The translations under genes were made by a program, and so were the position numbers. 64,000 nucleotides of DNA from Streptomyces sp. NBC_00287 (GTDB lineage: Bacteria > Actinomycetota > Actinomycetes > Streptomycetales > Streptomycetaceae), in NCBI RefSeq assembly GCF_036173105.1, contig NZ_CP108053.1:7564001-7628000 (forward strand), written 5' to 3'. Below are positions 47,912 to 58,753 of the stretch, piece by piece. The notes beneath the pieces were generated by a model. It was not told the DNA's origin and did not search any database. It saw nothing but the letters and a program-made list of their open reading frames with translations. How positions within the stretch are numbered: the first letter of the stretch is position 1; each line of letters opens with the position of its first letter.

Positions 47912-49465
47912 TCACTGCTCGCGCAACGGGACCGACACGTAACTCGGGTCGTTCGCCGGCGAGGAGAAGGTCAGCTGCGCGCCGGTCGGGTTGTGCTCGA
48001 TGTAGAGCGGGTCGACCGTGTCGACGACCAGGGCGAGACGATGCCCTGCCGGGACGTCGTAGGCCGTGGAGAACAGCTCCAGGTCGACACCGAACGGCTT
48101 TCCGGGCGTGCGTCCGTGGAAGGTGTACGGCGCGTTGCTGACCAGCTTGCCGAGGCCGAGCGGCCCCACGTCGTAGAGGTAGGCGACGAGGGTGCCGCTC
48201 TCCTCGGTCGGGGTGAGGGTGGTGTGCAGCCGGGCGGTGCCGCGCACTTGCTGGGCGCTCGGGTACTTCTCCGACTGCCATACGGCCGCCCAGCGGCGGG
48301 GGAGCAGGGGGATGGACGCGAGCGGGGGCAGCTTGGCGATCTGGTCGAGGAGACCGGTCAGCAGCACCAGCCCGCCGTCCGCACCGGAGTTGACGTTCGT
48401 GCGGATCGTGGTGGAGCCGGCGAGGGCGATCTTGCGGCTGGTCGCGCCGACCGACTTCCAGTCCGGGTAGCCCTCGTAGCCGCCCGTGGAGCGGGACTTG
48501 AGCTGGACCGGCTGCTCATGGTCGATGCCGTTGTGCTCGCCCTTCAGATAGCGGTCGAACCAGCGCTCGGTGTCGGTCCATACGTCGTTGGGCAGGCCGA
48601 GCAGTCCGGTGAGTTCGGCGGTGGCGTGGTCGCCGGGGCGGAACTGCAGGCGCTTGGGGCCGGTGAGCTTCTCGTAGAAGTCCGCGTACTGGTTGGGCGG
48701 GAAGATCGAGTCGCCCCAGGCATTGGCGAGCAGTACCGCGGGGGCGTTGTCGTTGAGCTGGTCGAGATAGGTCGTGGCTGAACGTTTCTTCCCCCAGGCG
48801 ATCATGGTGTCCTCCTTGCTCAGGTCGGAGGACTGGAAGGCGTTGAAGATCTCCCGCAGTTCGGCGCTCTGGCGGCCGGTGACCAGGCTCGCCCCGTCCA
48901 GCAGCGCGGCCGCCTGGGTGTGCTGGGTGCGGCCCGAGTAGATCGAGTCGATGAGGTCCGCCCAGCCGCTCAGTGCCGCAACTGCCCTGACCCGTTCGTC
49001 CTGCGCGGCGGTGAGCAGGCTGATGCCGGCTCCGTACGACACGCCGCCCATGCCGATTCGGCCCGCGTCGGCCGGGGTGTTGGCGAGCGCCCAGTCGATC
49101 ACCCGGGAGGCGTCGGCCACATCGGGCGGGCCCGCCACTTCTATCTCGCCGCCGGACTGCCAGAACCCGCGGACGTTGTAACTGACCACGACGTAACCGG
49201 AGTTCGCGAGCTTCTGGGCCTGGGCCAGATACTCGACCTGAGGTGTGCCCCAGCTCGTGGGGAACACCAACAGCGGGTAGCGGCGCGTGCCGTCGGCCCC
49301 GGCGGGGGTGATGACGTTCGCCTTGAGGGTCGTACCGCCGTCGCCGGTGATGTCGACGAAGCGGACGTCGCCCGTCGCCGCCGAGGCGACGGGGCCGACG
49401 CCGGCGATCAGGGTCGCCGAGACGATGCCCACGGCGGTCGCGCGCAGAGCCTTGCGAGGTCCCAC
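47912..49465 (-). CDS. Secreted CocE/NonD-family hydrolase (X-Pro dipeptidyl-peptidase-like)
   Basis: A 517-residue exported alpha/beta hydrolase. The signal peptide is GIVSATLIAGVGPVASAATG. The catalytic domain has YPLLVFPTSWGTPQVEYL, a nucleophile region GRIGMGGVSYGAGISLLTAA (GxSYxG, typical of this family), an acid in LLANAWGDSIFPPNQ and the His in RPGDHATAELTG. A C-terminal jelly-roll domain (ARLHTTLTPTEESGTLVAYL and later KPFGVDLELFSTAYDVPAGH) is the substrate-shaping domain of X-Pro peptidases and cocaine esterase. It should hydrolyse acyl-peptide or ester substrates outside the cell. Confidence 0.9.
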   Translation of the reverse strand: MGPRKALRATAVGIVSATLIAGVGPVASAATGDVRFVDITGDGGTTLKANVITPAGADGTRRYPLLVFPTSWGTPQVEYLAQAQKLANSGYVVVSYNVRGFWQSGGEIEVAGPPDVADASRVIDWALANTPADAGRIGMGGVSYGAGISLLTAAQDERVRAVAALSGWADLIDSIYSGRTQHTQAAALLDGASLVTGRQSAELREIFNAFQSSDLSKEDTMIAWGKKRSATTYLDQLNDNAPAVLLANAWGDSIFPPNQYADFYEKLTGPKRLQFRPGDHATAELTGLLGLPNDVWTDTERWFDRYLKGEHNGIDHEQPVQLKSRSTGGYEGYPDWKSVGATSRKIALAGSTTIRTNVNSGADGGLVLLTGLLDQIAKLPPLASIPLLPRRWAAVWQSEKYPSAQQVRGTARLHTTLTPTEESGTLVAYLYDVGPLGLGKLVSNAPYTFHGRTPGKPFGVDLELFSTAYDVPAGHRLALVVDTVDPLYIEHNPTGAQLTFSSPANDPSYVSVPLREQ

Positions 49466-49581
49466 AGGTCACTCCTCACTCGTGTCAGTGCAAAGTGACC
49501 CGACGGTAACCGCGGGCTCTTACCGTAGGTAACCCGTCGGTAAGTTACGTGGGAGTAACGATCGTTGAAATGTGCGCGACC

Positions 49582-50340
49582 TCAGGAGGCGCGGTGGGAA
49601 TTACGGGGAGTCGCCGGGGCCGGCAGGGGTGTCTGTGCGGTCCGGGTGACATCGCCGACGAGCTCGACCACATCCGGTCCGTAGGCCTGGGAGTTGATGA
49701 CCTTCAACAGCAGGACGAAGGAGTTGCTGCCGTACTTGCGGGTCAGCCGCTCGTGGTTGCGGGCCAGATAGCGGGTCGCGGCCTGGTTGGTGATGGCGCG
49801 CTGGCCGCAGAAGAGGAAGACCGGACGGCTCTCCTTCGGGTCGCCCGCGGTGAGCCGGGCCAGCAATACGTACTCGGCGACACCCGCCTCCAAGCGGTAG
49901 CGCTCGCTGCCGATCTGGAAGGCGCCCCGTTCCGGGCCGGGTTCGGGGTCGATGTTGATCCGTATCCCGGGCAGCATCGCGGACATATGGGCCAGCATGC
50001 GCCGGTTCGACCCCGGACCGCCCACACAGAACTCGGTGCGCTCACCGAAGCCCTGATGGACCGCGTCCTGCGTGACCACCTGGGTGTGCGCGCCGCAGTC
50101 CTTGATCAGCGCGGACAGCTCCAGGAGCGCGAACACGTCGAAGCGGTGCACCGCGGGTTCGGAGGTGGCCGGATCGCGGTTGACGACGAGCAGTGACTCC
50201 GAGTTCTCCGGCAGCCCGAAGAAAGCCTGTTTGCGGCGGAGCTTCCGCTTCCACACATAGGTCCGGGCCAGCCAGCCGAGCGCGGCACTGATGCCCGCGG
50301 CCACCACGCCGAGGACGATATTGCGTACGTCGTCATTCAT
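49582..50340 (-). CDS. Conserved hypothetical membrane-anchored protein
   Basis: A 252-residue protein with one N-terminal membrane helix (MNDDVRNIVLGVVAAGISAA and LGWLARTYVW) followed by a basic stretch KRKLRRK, so the bulk is cytoplasmic. The soluble part is well-patterned (VHRFDVFALLELSALIKDCG, EFCVGGPGSNRRMLAHM, YVLLARLTAGDPKESRPVFL, CGQRAITNQAATRYLARNHE, SFVLLLKVINSQAYGPDVVE). I recall a Streptomyces family with these blocks but no function. GGPGSNRR may be a nucleotide- or phosphate-binding turn. ATG 50340 was chosen as the first residue before the helix. Confidence 0.75.
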   Translation of the reverse strand: MNDDVRNIVLGVVAAGISAALGWLARTYVWKRKLRRKQAFFGLPENSESLLVVNRDPATSEPAVHRFDVFALLELSALIKDCGAHTQVVTQDAVHQGFGERTEFCVGGPGSNRRMLAHMSAMLPGIRINIDPEPGPERGAFQIGSERYRLEAGVAEYVLLARLTAGDPKESRPVFLFCGQRAITNQAATRYLARNHERLTRKYGSNSFVLLLKVINSQAYGPDVVELVGDVTRTAQTPLPAPATPRNSHRAS

Positions 50341-50422
50341 GGGCGCGCATGGTAGCGGGTGCTCCTGACGGGGGCATGTCGATCCATTAGGCTGCGCGAA
50401 CGGTCCCTGACTGGAGGTGCGG

Positions 50423-52222
50423 ATGCGTCGTTCCGTCGCACGCAAGCTGTCGGTCCTGGCGGTCTCGGCCGCCGTGGTGTCGGTGGGGGCGGCGGCGCCT
50501 CCCACCGCTTCCGATACGGCCGTCGAGAAGGTCCCCGTCGCCGTCGGCTACGGCGGCGCGGTCGCGAGCGTCGACCCGGACGCCTCCGCCGCCGGTATCG
50601 AGGTGCTGCGTAAGGGCGGCAACGCCGTCGACGCGGCCGTCGCCACCGCCGCCGCACTGGGTGTCACCGAGCCCTACTCCGCGGGCATCGGCGGAGGCGG
50701 CTACTTCGTCTACTACGACGCCAGATCCCGTACGGTACGCACGATCGACGGCCGTGAGACCGCCCCGCTGAGCGCGGACTCCGGGCTGTTCCTGGAGAAC
50801 GGCACGGCGATCCCCTTCGCCCAGGCCGTCAGCAGTGGCCTGAGCGTCGGCACCCCCGGCACGCCCGCCACCTGGCAGACGGCGCTGGACAAGTGGGGCA
50901 GCAAGAAGCTCGGGAGCCTGCTCGAGCCGGCCGAGCGCCTCGCCCGCGAGGGCTTCGTCGTCGACGACACCTTCCGCGCGCAGACCGCCGCGAACGAGAC
51001 CCGGTTCCGCTACTTCCCCGACACGGCCGAGCTGTTCCTGCCCGGCGGGTCGCTCCCCGTCGTCGGCTCCACCTTCAAGAACCCCGATCTCGCCCGTACG
51101 TACGAGCAGTTGGGCCGTGAAGGGGTGCGCGCGCAGTACCGCGGCGACCTCGCCGAGGACATCGTGAACACGGTCAACAAGCCGCCCGTGGACCCCGCTT
51201 CGGGCTGGAACGCCCGCCCCGGCGACCTCACGGCCAAGGATCTCGCCGCCTACCGCACCAAGTCCCAGGCGCCCACGAAGACCTCCTACCGTGGCCTCGG
51301 CGTCTACTCCATGGCGCCCTCCTCCTCCGGTGGTACGACGGTCGGCGAGGCCCTCAACATCCTTGAGCGGACCGACCTTTCGAAGGCGAGCGAGGTCCAG
51401 TACCTGCACCGCTACATCGAGGCCAGCCGCATCGCGTTCGCCGACCGCGGGCGCTGGGTCGGCGACCCCGCCTTCGAGGACGTACCGACGAAGGAGTTGC
51501 TGTCGCAGCGGTACGCCGACTCCCGGGAGTGCCTGATCAAGGACGACGCGGTGCTGACGAGCCCGCTCGCGCCGGGGGACCCGCGTAACCCGGCCGTCTG
51601 CGACGCGAGTGGTACGGCGGCCCCGACGACGTACGAGGGCGACAGCACGACCCATCTCACGGTCGCCGACAAGTGGGGCAACGTCGTCTCGTACACGCTG
51701 ACCATCGAGCAGACCGGCGGCAGCGGCATCACGGTCCCGGGCCGCGGCTTCATCCTCAACAACGAGCTGACGGACTTCTCCTTCGCCCCCGCCAACCCGG
51801 CCGTCCACGACCCGAACCTGCCGGGTCCGGGCAAGCGTCCGCGCTCCTCGATGTCCCCGACGATCGTTCTCGACCAGCACGGCAAGCCCGTCGTGGCGCT
51901 CGGTTCACCCGGTGGCGCCACCATCATCACGACGGTGCTGCAGACCCTGACCGGCTTCCTCGACCGCGGACTGCCGCTCGTCGACGCCATCGCCGCGCCG
52001 CGCGCCAGCCAGCGCAACCAGACCACCACCGAGCTCGAACCCGGGCTGTACGACAGCGCGTTGCGGGCACAGCTGGAGTCGATCGGGCACGGCTTCCGGC
52101 TCAATCCCGAGATCGGCGCGGCGACCGCCGTCCAGCGGCTGCCGAACGGCAAGTGGCTCGCCGCGGCCGAGAAGGTACGCCGGGGCGGCGGCTCGGCGAT
52201 GGTGGTGCACCCGGCGCCGTAG
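50423..52222 (+). CDS. ggt: Gamma-glutamyltransferase (secreted)
   Basis: A 599-residue N-terminal-nucleophile hydrolase that cleaves gamma-glutamyl bonds of glutathione and related peptides. A signal peptide (KLSVLAVSAAVVSVGAAAPP) directs export. The precursor contains GGNAVDAAVATAAALGVTEP and GIGGGGYFVYYD. Self-cleavage is expected before Thr409 in GDS-TTHLTVADKWGNVVS, giving large and small subunits; later motifs are NNELTDFS and KRPRSSMSPTIV, then ALGSPGGATII. GGAGG (50413-50417) five bases before ATG 50423 fixes the start. A -10-like TAGGCT lies at 50390-50395. The stop abuts the convergent Clp ATPase stop. Confidence 0.95.
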   Translation: MRRSVARKLSVLAVSAAVVSVGAAAPPTASDTAVEKVPVAVGYGGAVASVDPDASAAGIEVLRKGGNAVDAAVATAAALGVTEPYSAGIGGGGYFVYYDARSRTVRTIDGRETAPLSADSGLFLENGTAIPFAQAVSSGLSVGTPGTPATWQTALDKWGSKKLGSLLEPAERLAREGFVVDDTFRAQTAANETRFRYFPDTAELFLPGGSLPVVGSTFKNPDLARTYEQLGREGVRAQYRGDLAEDIVNTVNKPPVDPASGWNARPGDLTAKDLAAYRTKSQAPTKTSYRGLGVYSMAPSSSGGTTVGEALNILERTDLSKASEVQYLHRYIEASRIAFADRGRWVGDPAFEDVPTKELLSQRYADSRECLIKDDAVLTSPLAPGDPRNPAVCDASGTAAPTTYEGDSTTHLTVADKWGNVVSYTLTIEQTGGSGITVPGRGFILNNELTDFSFAPANPAVHDPNLPGPGKRPRSSMSPTIVLDQHGKPVVALGSPGGATIITTVLQTLTGFLDRGLPLVDAIAAPRASQRNQTTTELEPGLYDSALRAQLESIGHGFRLNPEIGAATAVQRLPNGKWLAAAEKVRRGGGSAMVVHPAP

Positions 52223-54772
<2,550 letters not shown>

Positions 54773-54881
54773 CGGTTTCGTACCTTCGTTGACGACGTAC
54801 CGGAGTCGGGTAACCCGGACATGGTGCGTTTAAGCCACGATGGCACGAAGTGGGGCGGTGGGCATGTGCAGGAAAGGTCGA

Positions 54882-55649
54882 TCACCTTGCCGTCAGGATC
54901 CTCGGGCCCTCGGTCGTAATCGCCACCGTGTGCTCCGCGTGTGCTGCTCTTGAGCCGTCGTTCGTCTTCAGCGTCCAGCCGTCCGGTGCCGCGTAGTAGC
55001 CGTCTTTTCCTCCCGCGATCAGCATGGGCTCGATCGCCAGGACCATGCCGTGGCGCAGCGGGAGGCCTCGGTGGGGGCGGCCCTCGTTGGGGACTCCGGG
55101 GTCCTCGTGCATATGGCGGCCGATGCCGTGGCCGCCGAAGCCGTCGGGGATGCCGTAGCCGGCCTCGCGGCAGACCGTGCCGATGGCGTGGGCAATGTCG
55201 CCGATGCGGTTGCCGACGACGGCTGCCTCGATGCCGGCGGCCAGGGCGCGCTCGGCCGTGGCGATCAGGCGCAGGTCCGCCGGGCGGGGCCTGCCCACCG
55301 TGAAGCTGATCGCCGAGTCGCCCGCCCAGCCGTCGAGTACGGCGCCGGTGTCGATGGAGACCAGGTCGCCGTCGCGCAGCCGGTACGTGGTCGGGATGCC
55401 GTGCACGATCGCGTCGTTCACCGAGGCGCAGATGACCGCCGGGAAGGGGGTGGGCGCGAAGGAGGGGCGGTAGCCGAGGAAGGGGGAGCTCGCGCCCGCC
55501 CCGCGCAGGACCTCGTGCGCCACCTCGTCCAGTTCCAGCAGGGAAACGCCCACGTCAGCGGCTTCTCTTACGGCGGTCAGGGCGCTCGCGACGACCTTGC
55601 CGGCCTCGTACATGGCATCGATCGATGTATCCGTCTTCAGTTCCACCAT
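54882..55649 (-). CDS. map: Methionine aminopeptidase, type I (extra copy)
   Basis: A 255-residue metalloprotease that removes initiator Met. Metal ligands are visible in SIDTGAVLDGWAGDSAISF (two Asp), GFGGHGIGRHMHEDPGVPN (His), LAIEPML (Glu) and AHAEHTVAI (Glu), and substrate histidine in CASVNDAIVHGIP. ATG 55649 begins MVELKTDTSIDAMYEAGKVV, typical for the family. The gene is divergent from a small XRE regulator, only 32 bases apart, instead of lying in the adk-map-infA operon where the housekeeping copy normally sits. It is therefore probably a regulated second copy. Confidence 0.93.
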   Translation of the reverse strand: MVELKTDTSIDAMYEAGKVVASALTAVREAADVGVSLLELDEVAHEVLRGAGASSPFLGYRPSFAPTPFPAVICASVNDAIVHGIPTTYRLRDGDLVSIDTGAVLDGWAGDSAISFTVGRPRPADLRLIATAERALAAGIEAAVVGNRIGDIAHAIGTVCREAGYGIPDGFGGHGIGRHMHEDPGVPNEGRPHRGLPLRHGMVLAIEPMLIAGGKDGYYAAPDGWTLKTNDGSRAAHAEHTVAITTEGPRILTAR

Positions 55650-55659
55650 GCCAATTACT

Positions 55660-55669
55660 ATACCGGTAT
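55660..55669. promoter_or_regulatory. Palindrome in the 32-base map/XRE divergent promoter
   Basis: ATACCGGTAT is a perfect 10-base palindrome at the centre of the 32-base gap between the divergent starts, in locally AT-rich DNA. It is a candidate operator for the XRE protein and must overlap the promoters of both genes. Confidence 0.65.
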
Positions 55670-55681
55670 TAGAATGGGGGC

Positions 55682-55933
55682 ATGGTACGTAACCCACTGA
55701 CCCCCGAAGAGCGCGAGCGCGGTGAGCGGCTCGGGCGGCTGCTCCGCGAGGCCCGCGGCGGCCGCAGCATGGCGGAGGTCGCGGCGAGCGCCGGTGTCTC
55801 CGCCGAGACACTGCGCAAGATCGAGACCGGGCGGGCGCCGACCCCGGCGTTCTTCACGGTGGCCGCGCTGGCGCGCGTGCTCGGTCTTTCCATGGACGAG
55901 CTGGCCGAGCTGTGTGCGCCGGTCGCTGCGTGA
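55682..55933 (+). CDS. XRE-family helix-turn-helix regulator
   Basis: An 83-residue protein consisting of a single Cro/C1-type HTH: RLGRLLREARGGRSMAEVAA, then SAGVSAETLRKIETGRAPTP and VAALARVLGLSMDELAELC. It has no sensor domain. The start codon has only a weak GGGGG upstream. The pairing with a second methionine aminopeptidase and the palindrome between them suggest that it controls that gene and itself. Confidence 0.9.
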   Translation: MVRNPLTPEERERGERLGRLLREARGGRSMAEVAASAGVSAETLRKIETGRAPTPAFFTVAALARVLGLSMDELAELCAPVAA

Positions 55934-56063
55934 GGGTTCGCACGTCACGTTCCGGCGCGGCGGGCGTACTCTGCGTCCCGCTGGAAAACTCCCCGTAGCG
56001 TCCTCGTAACACGGCTGGTGTTGCCTTACGGACCGGAGTGCTCCGGTCTGGCGGGAGTTGGGC

Positions 56064-57752
56064 ATGGCTGTGGAACAACTCCCGGCTCGGGTGCGGGAGT
56101 TCGCGAACTACCTGAACGGCCTGATGGCGCGCCTCGATCAGGGCGGCGGCTGGTGCGGGGTGTTCTGGCAGCGCGATCCGGACGGTATGCAGGCCTGCCT
56201 CGACGGGCGTGAAGTGCCGCCGTGGGACGTGGTGGAGGCGCTGCTGCAGGACCTCGCCTCGGAGTACGGCCCGGATGCCGCCCGCGCCGAGGCGGAGGGG
56301 GTACGTGCGCTGCACACCGCCGCGCTCCACGCCTACGACACCCGCCCCGGCGGCCGGGACGCCCTGGGCGACCGCCTGGACGTCATGCTCCGCGAGCAGC
56401 GGTACGCCGCGGAACGGCAGGCCGAGTTGGGCCGATCGCTGGCCGCGGCAACCACTCAGGATCACGCTGACGCCCTTCGCCTCGATCTCGCCTGGGCGCG
56501 TGACGATCACGCGCGAGCCACCGCTCGGTGCGCCGAACTGCGATCGCGAATGACGGAGTTGGACCGGAGGTCGGCGAGCGGGCAGGCGGCTGCCATACGG
56601 CGGGAGCGCACGGGGGAGGGGCCGGTGCTCGGGGTCGACCGGGGGATCCCGGTGCAGGGGGGCGCGGTGGGGGCGGGCTTCGCTGACGGGGGTGCGGCGA
56701 CGCGGGCGTCCGGAGGACAGGCCCGGGGCGCCTTTGTTCAGGCGTCCGGTGCACAGGCCGGGGGCGCCTCCATGCAGGCGTCCGGAGCGCAGGCCGGGGA
56801 AGCCTCAACACGGGCGTTCGCCGATCACACCGACGGCGCCGGGTCGCGGGCAGTGGGCGCTCAGGCCGGGGGAGCCTGGGCGTCCGCCGATCACGCCGAC
56901 GGCGCCGGGCCCCGCGCAGTCGGCACGCAGGCCGGGGAAGCCGCTGCCCAGGCACCCGCCACCTGGCCCACGGAAGCCCCGGCCCACACCGCCGAGCCCC
57001 AGCCGGAACCCCCCGCCCCCAAGCAACGCAAACGCCGACGCGGCGGCGCCCGATTCGCCGGCATCGTCGAGGAGGACGCCGCCCCCGTCGTCGTACCGCC
57101 CACGGCCGCCCCCGCCCTCCCCGAGCCCACGGCCGTCGGCCGCCGTACCCCCCGAGGCGCCCGCTTCGCCGGTGCCGCCGAGGCCGTAGAGCCGGCGGAG
57201 CCGCAGGTCGAGCCAGTGGACGGGGCGGACCGGCGGGAGGTTGTCGGGGCCGTCGAGAGGCTGGTGCGGCTGCGGCATGAGGGGCGCAGCGGTGAGGCGC
57301 ATGCGCTGCTCGCCGAGATCGCCTACTCGTCCGCCGGACGGTATCCGCTGCTCGCTGTCGAGCTTCAGCGGGCCGGGCTCGGGGCGGACTGGGCCACCCT
57401 GCTGTGGGAGGCCGCTTCGCTGCCCGCCGACCGGCTGGTCGCGGCGGCGGACGCGCTCGTCGCCGCGGGGATGGGCGCCGACGCGGAGCAGATCCTGCGG
57501 CAAGGGGTCGTCCGGTCCGCCGACGAGATCGGGCAGGCCGTGCTGGGGCTGGCCCAGGAGGGGCGTCGGCGCGAGATCCGCGCCCTGCTGGACGCCTATG
57601 TCAGGGTCCGTACGCCGGAGGAGGCCGCCCGTAGCGTGGCCGTGGACCCGGGGACCCTCGTACCGTTGCTGCTGGAGGCCGCACGGGGTGTCTCGGACGA
57701 GCGCCACTGGGATCTCGTCCACGCGCTGAGGGTCGCCGGATTCGCCGCCTGA
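56064..57752 (+). CDS. Large hypothetical protein with low-complexity repeats
   Basis: A 562-residue protein without a known name. The N-terminal 160 residues are structured and helical (LPARVREFANYLNGLMARLD, GGGWCGVFWQRDPDGMQACL, a coiled region up to RSRMTELDRRS). Residues about 190-320 are Ala/Gly-rich imperfect repeats (for example ADHTDGAGSRAVGAQAGG and ADHADGAGPRAVGTQAGE). Then a Pro-rich linker leads to a helical-repeat C-terminus (VVGAVERLVRLRHEGRSGEA, LLWEAASLPADRLVAAADAL, AEQILRQGVVRSADEIGQAV). GGGAG before ATG 56064 supports the start. Streptomyces genomes carry similar proteins; role unknown, perhaps scaffolding or signalling. Confidence 0.75.
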   Translation: MAVEQLPARVREFANYLNGLMARLDQGGGWCGVFWQRDPDGMQACLDGREVPPWDVVEALLQDLASEYGPDAARAEAEGVRALHTAALHAYDTRPGGRDALGDRLDVMLREQRYAAERQAELGRSLAAATTQDHADALRLDLAWARDDHARATARCAELRSRMTELDRRSASGQAAAIRRERTGEGPVLGVDRGIPVQGGAVGAGFADGGAATRASGGQARGAFVQASGAQAGGASMQASGAQAGEASTRAFADHTDGAGSRAVGAQAGGAWASADHADGAGPRAVGTQAGEAAAQAPATWPTEAPAHTAEPQPEPPAPKQRKRRRGGARFAGIVEEDAAPVVVPPTAAPALPEPTAVGRRTPRGARFAGAAEAVEPAEPQVEPVDGADRREVVGAVERLVRLRHEGRSGEAHALLAEIAYSSAGRYPLLAVELQRAGLGADWATLLWEAASLPADRLVAAADALVAAGMGADAEQILRQGVVRSADEIGQAVLGLAQEGRRREIRALLDAYVRVRTPEEAARSVAVDPGTLVPLLLEAARGVSDERHWDLVHALRVAGFAA

Positions 57753-57850
57753 CCGGCTGGGCCGATCACCCACAGGAGTGTGAAACCGGATCGACTCAGC
57801 GGGTTAACGACGATGGTCTTGGCAAGCCCGTCCGGGAGGCTTACGTTCGT

Positions 57851-57883
57851 GCCTCTACGGCCTGCATCTACGGGCGTAGAGGC
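57851..57883. promoter_or_regulatory. Inverted repeat in the leader of the hydantoin/pyrimidine operon
   Basis: GCCTCTACG (57851-57859) and CGTAGAGGC (57875-57883) are a perfect 9-bp inverted repeat 24 bases apart, ending 27 bases before the first gene. It could be an operator for a dimeric regulator such as the PucR protein encoded downstream, or a leader hairpin. Confidence 0.6.
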
Positions 57884-57910
57884 TCTGACGTCCCGCCGAA
57901 GGAGCAGCTC

Positions 57911-58753
57911 ATGGCCAACGTTGTACGCGCCGCTCTGGTCCAGGCCACCTGGACCGGCGACACCGAGTCCATGGTGGCGAAACACGAGGAGCACGCCCGC
58001 GAGGCGGCCCGCCGGGGCGCCAAGGTGATCGGGTTCCAGGAAGTCTTCAATGCCCCCTACTTCTGTCAGGTGCAGGAGCCGGAGCACTACCGCTGGGCCG
58101 AGCCCGTGCCCGACGGGCCGACCGTGCGTCGTATGCAGGAGCTCGCGCGCGAGACCGGCATGGTGATCGTCGTCCCGGTCTTCGAGATCGAGCAGTCCGG
58201 CTTCTACTACAACACCGCTGCCGTGATCGACGCCGACGGCTCCTATCTCGGCAAGTACCGCAAGCACCACATCCCGCAGGTCAAGGGCTTCTGGGAGAAG
58301 TACTACTTCAAACCCGGAAACGCCGGCTGGCCCGTCTTCGAGACGGCCGTGGGCAAGGTCGGCGTCTACATCTGCTACGACCGCCACTTCCCGGAGGGCT
58401 GGCGGCAACTCGGGCTCAACGGCGCCCAGTTGGTGTACAACCCGTCCGCCACGCACCGCGGTCTCTCCTCCCACCTGTGGCGTCTTGAGCAGCCAGCTGC
58501 GGCCGTCGCCAACGAGTACTTCGTCGCCGCCATCAACCGCGTCGGCGTCGAGGAGTACGGCGACAACGACTTCTACGGGACGAGCTACTTCGTCGACCCG
58601 CGCGGACAGTTCGTGGGGGAGGTCGCCAGCGACAGCAAGGAGGAACTCCTCGTCCGTGACCTCGACTTCGACCTCGTCGAAGAGGTGCGGCAGCAGTGGG
58701 CGTTCTACCGCGACCGCCGCCCCGACGCCTACGAAGGGCTGGTGCAGCCGTGA
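57911..58753 (+). CDS. Nitrilase-superfamily amidohydrolase, beta-ureidopropionase-like (copy 1)
   Basis: A 280-residue carbon-nitrogen hydrolase. The Glu-Lys-Cys triad is Glu44 (GFQEVFNAPYFC), Lys118 (GKYRKHHIPQ) and Cys155 (VYICYDRHFPEGW). The sequence FWEKYYFKPGN and SATHRGLSSHLWRLEQPAAA fit N-carbamoyl-beta-alanine or N-carbamoyl-D-amino-acid amidohydrolases, which act after hydantoinase and release CO2 and ammonia. GAAGGAGCAG precedes the ATG. The stop overlaps the aminotransferase start by four bases. A close paralogue of identical length is encoded 3 kb downstream. Confidence 0.9.
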   Translation: MANVVRAALVQATWTGDTESMVAKHEEHAREAARRGAKVIGFQEVFNAPYFCQVQEPEHYRWAEPVPDGPTVRRMQELARETGMVIVVPVFEIEQSGFYYNTAAVIDADGSYLGKYRKHHIPQVKGFWEKYYFKPGNAGWPVFETAVGKVGVYICYDRHFPEGWRQLGLNGAQLVYNPSATHRGLSSHLWRLEQPAAAVANEYFVAAINRVGVEEYGDNDFYGTSYFVDPRGQFVGEVASDSKEELLVRDLDFDLVEEVRQQWAFYRDRRPDAYEGLVQP

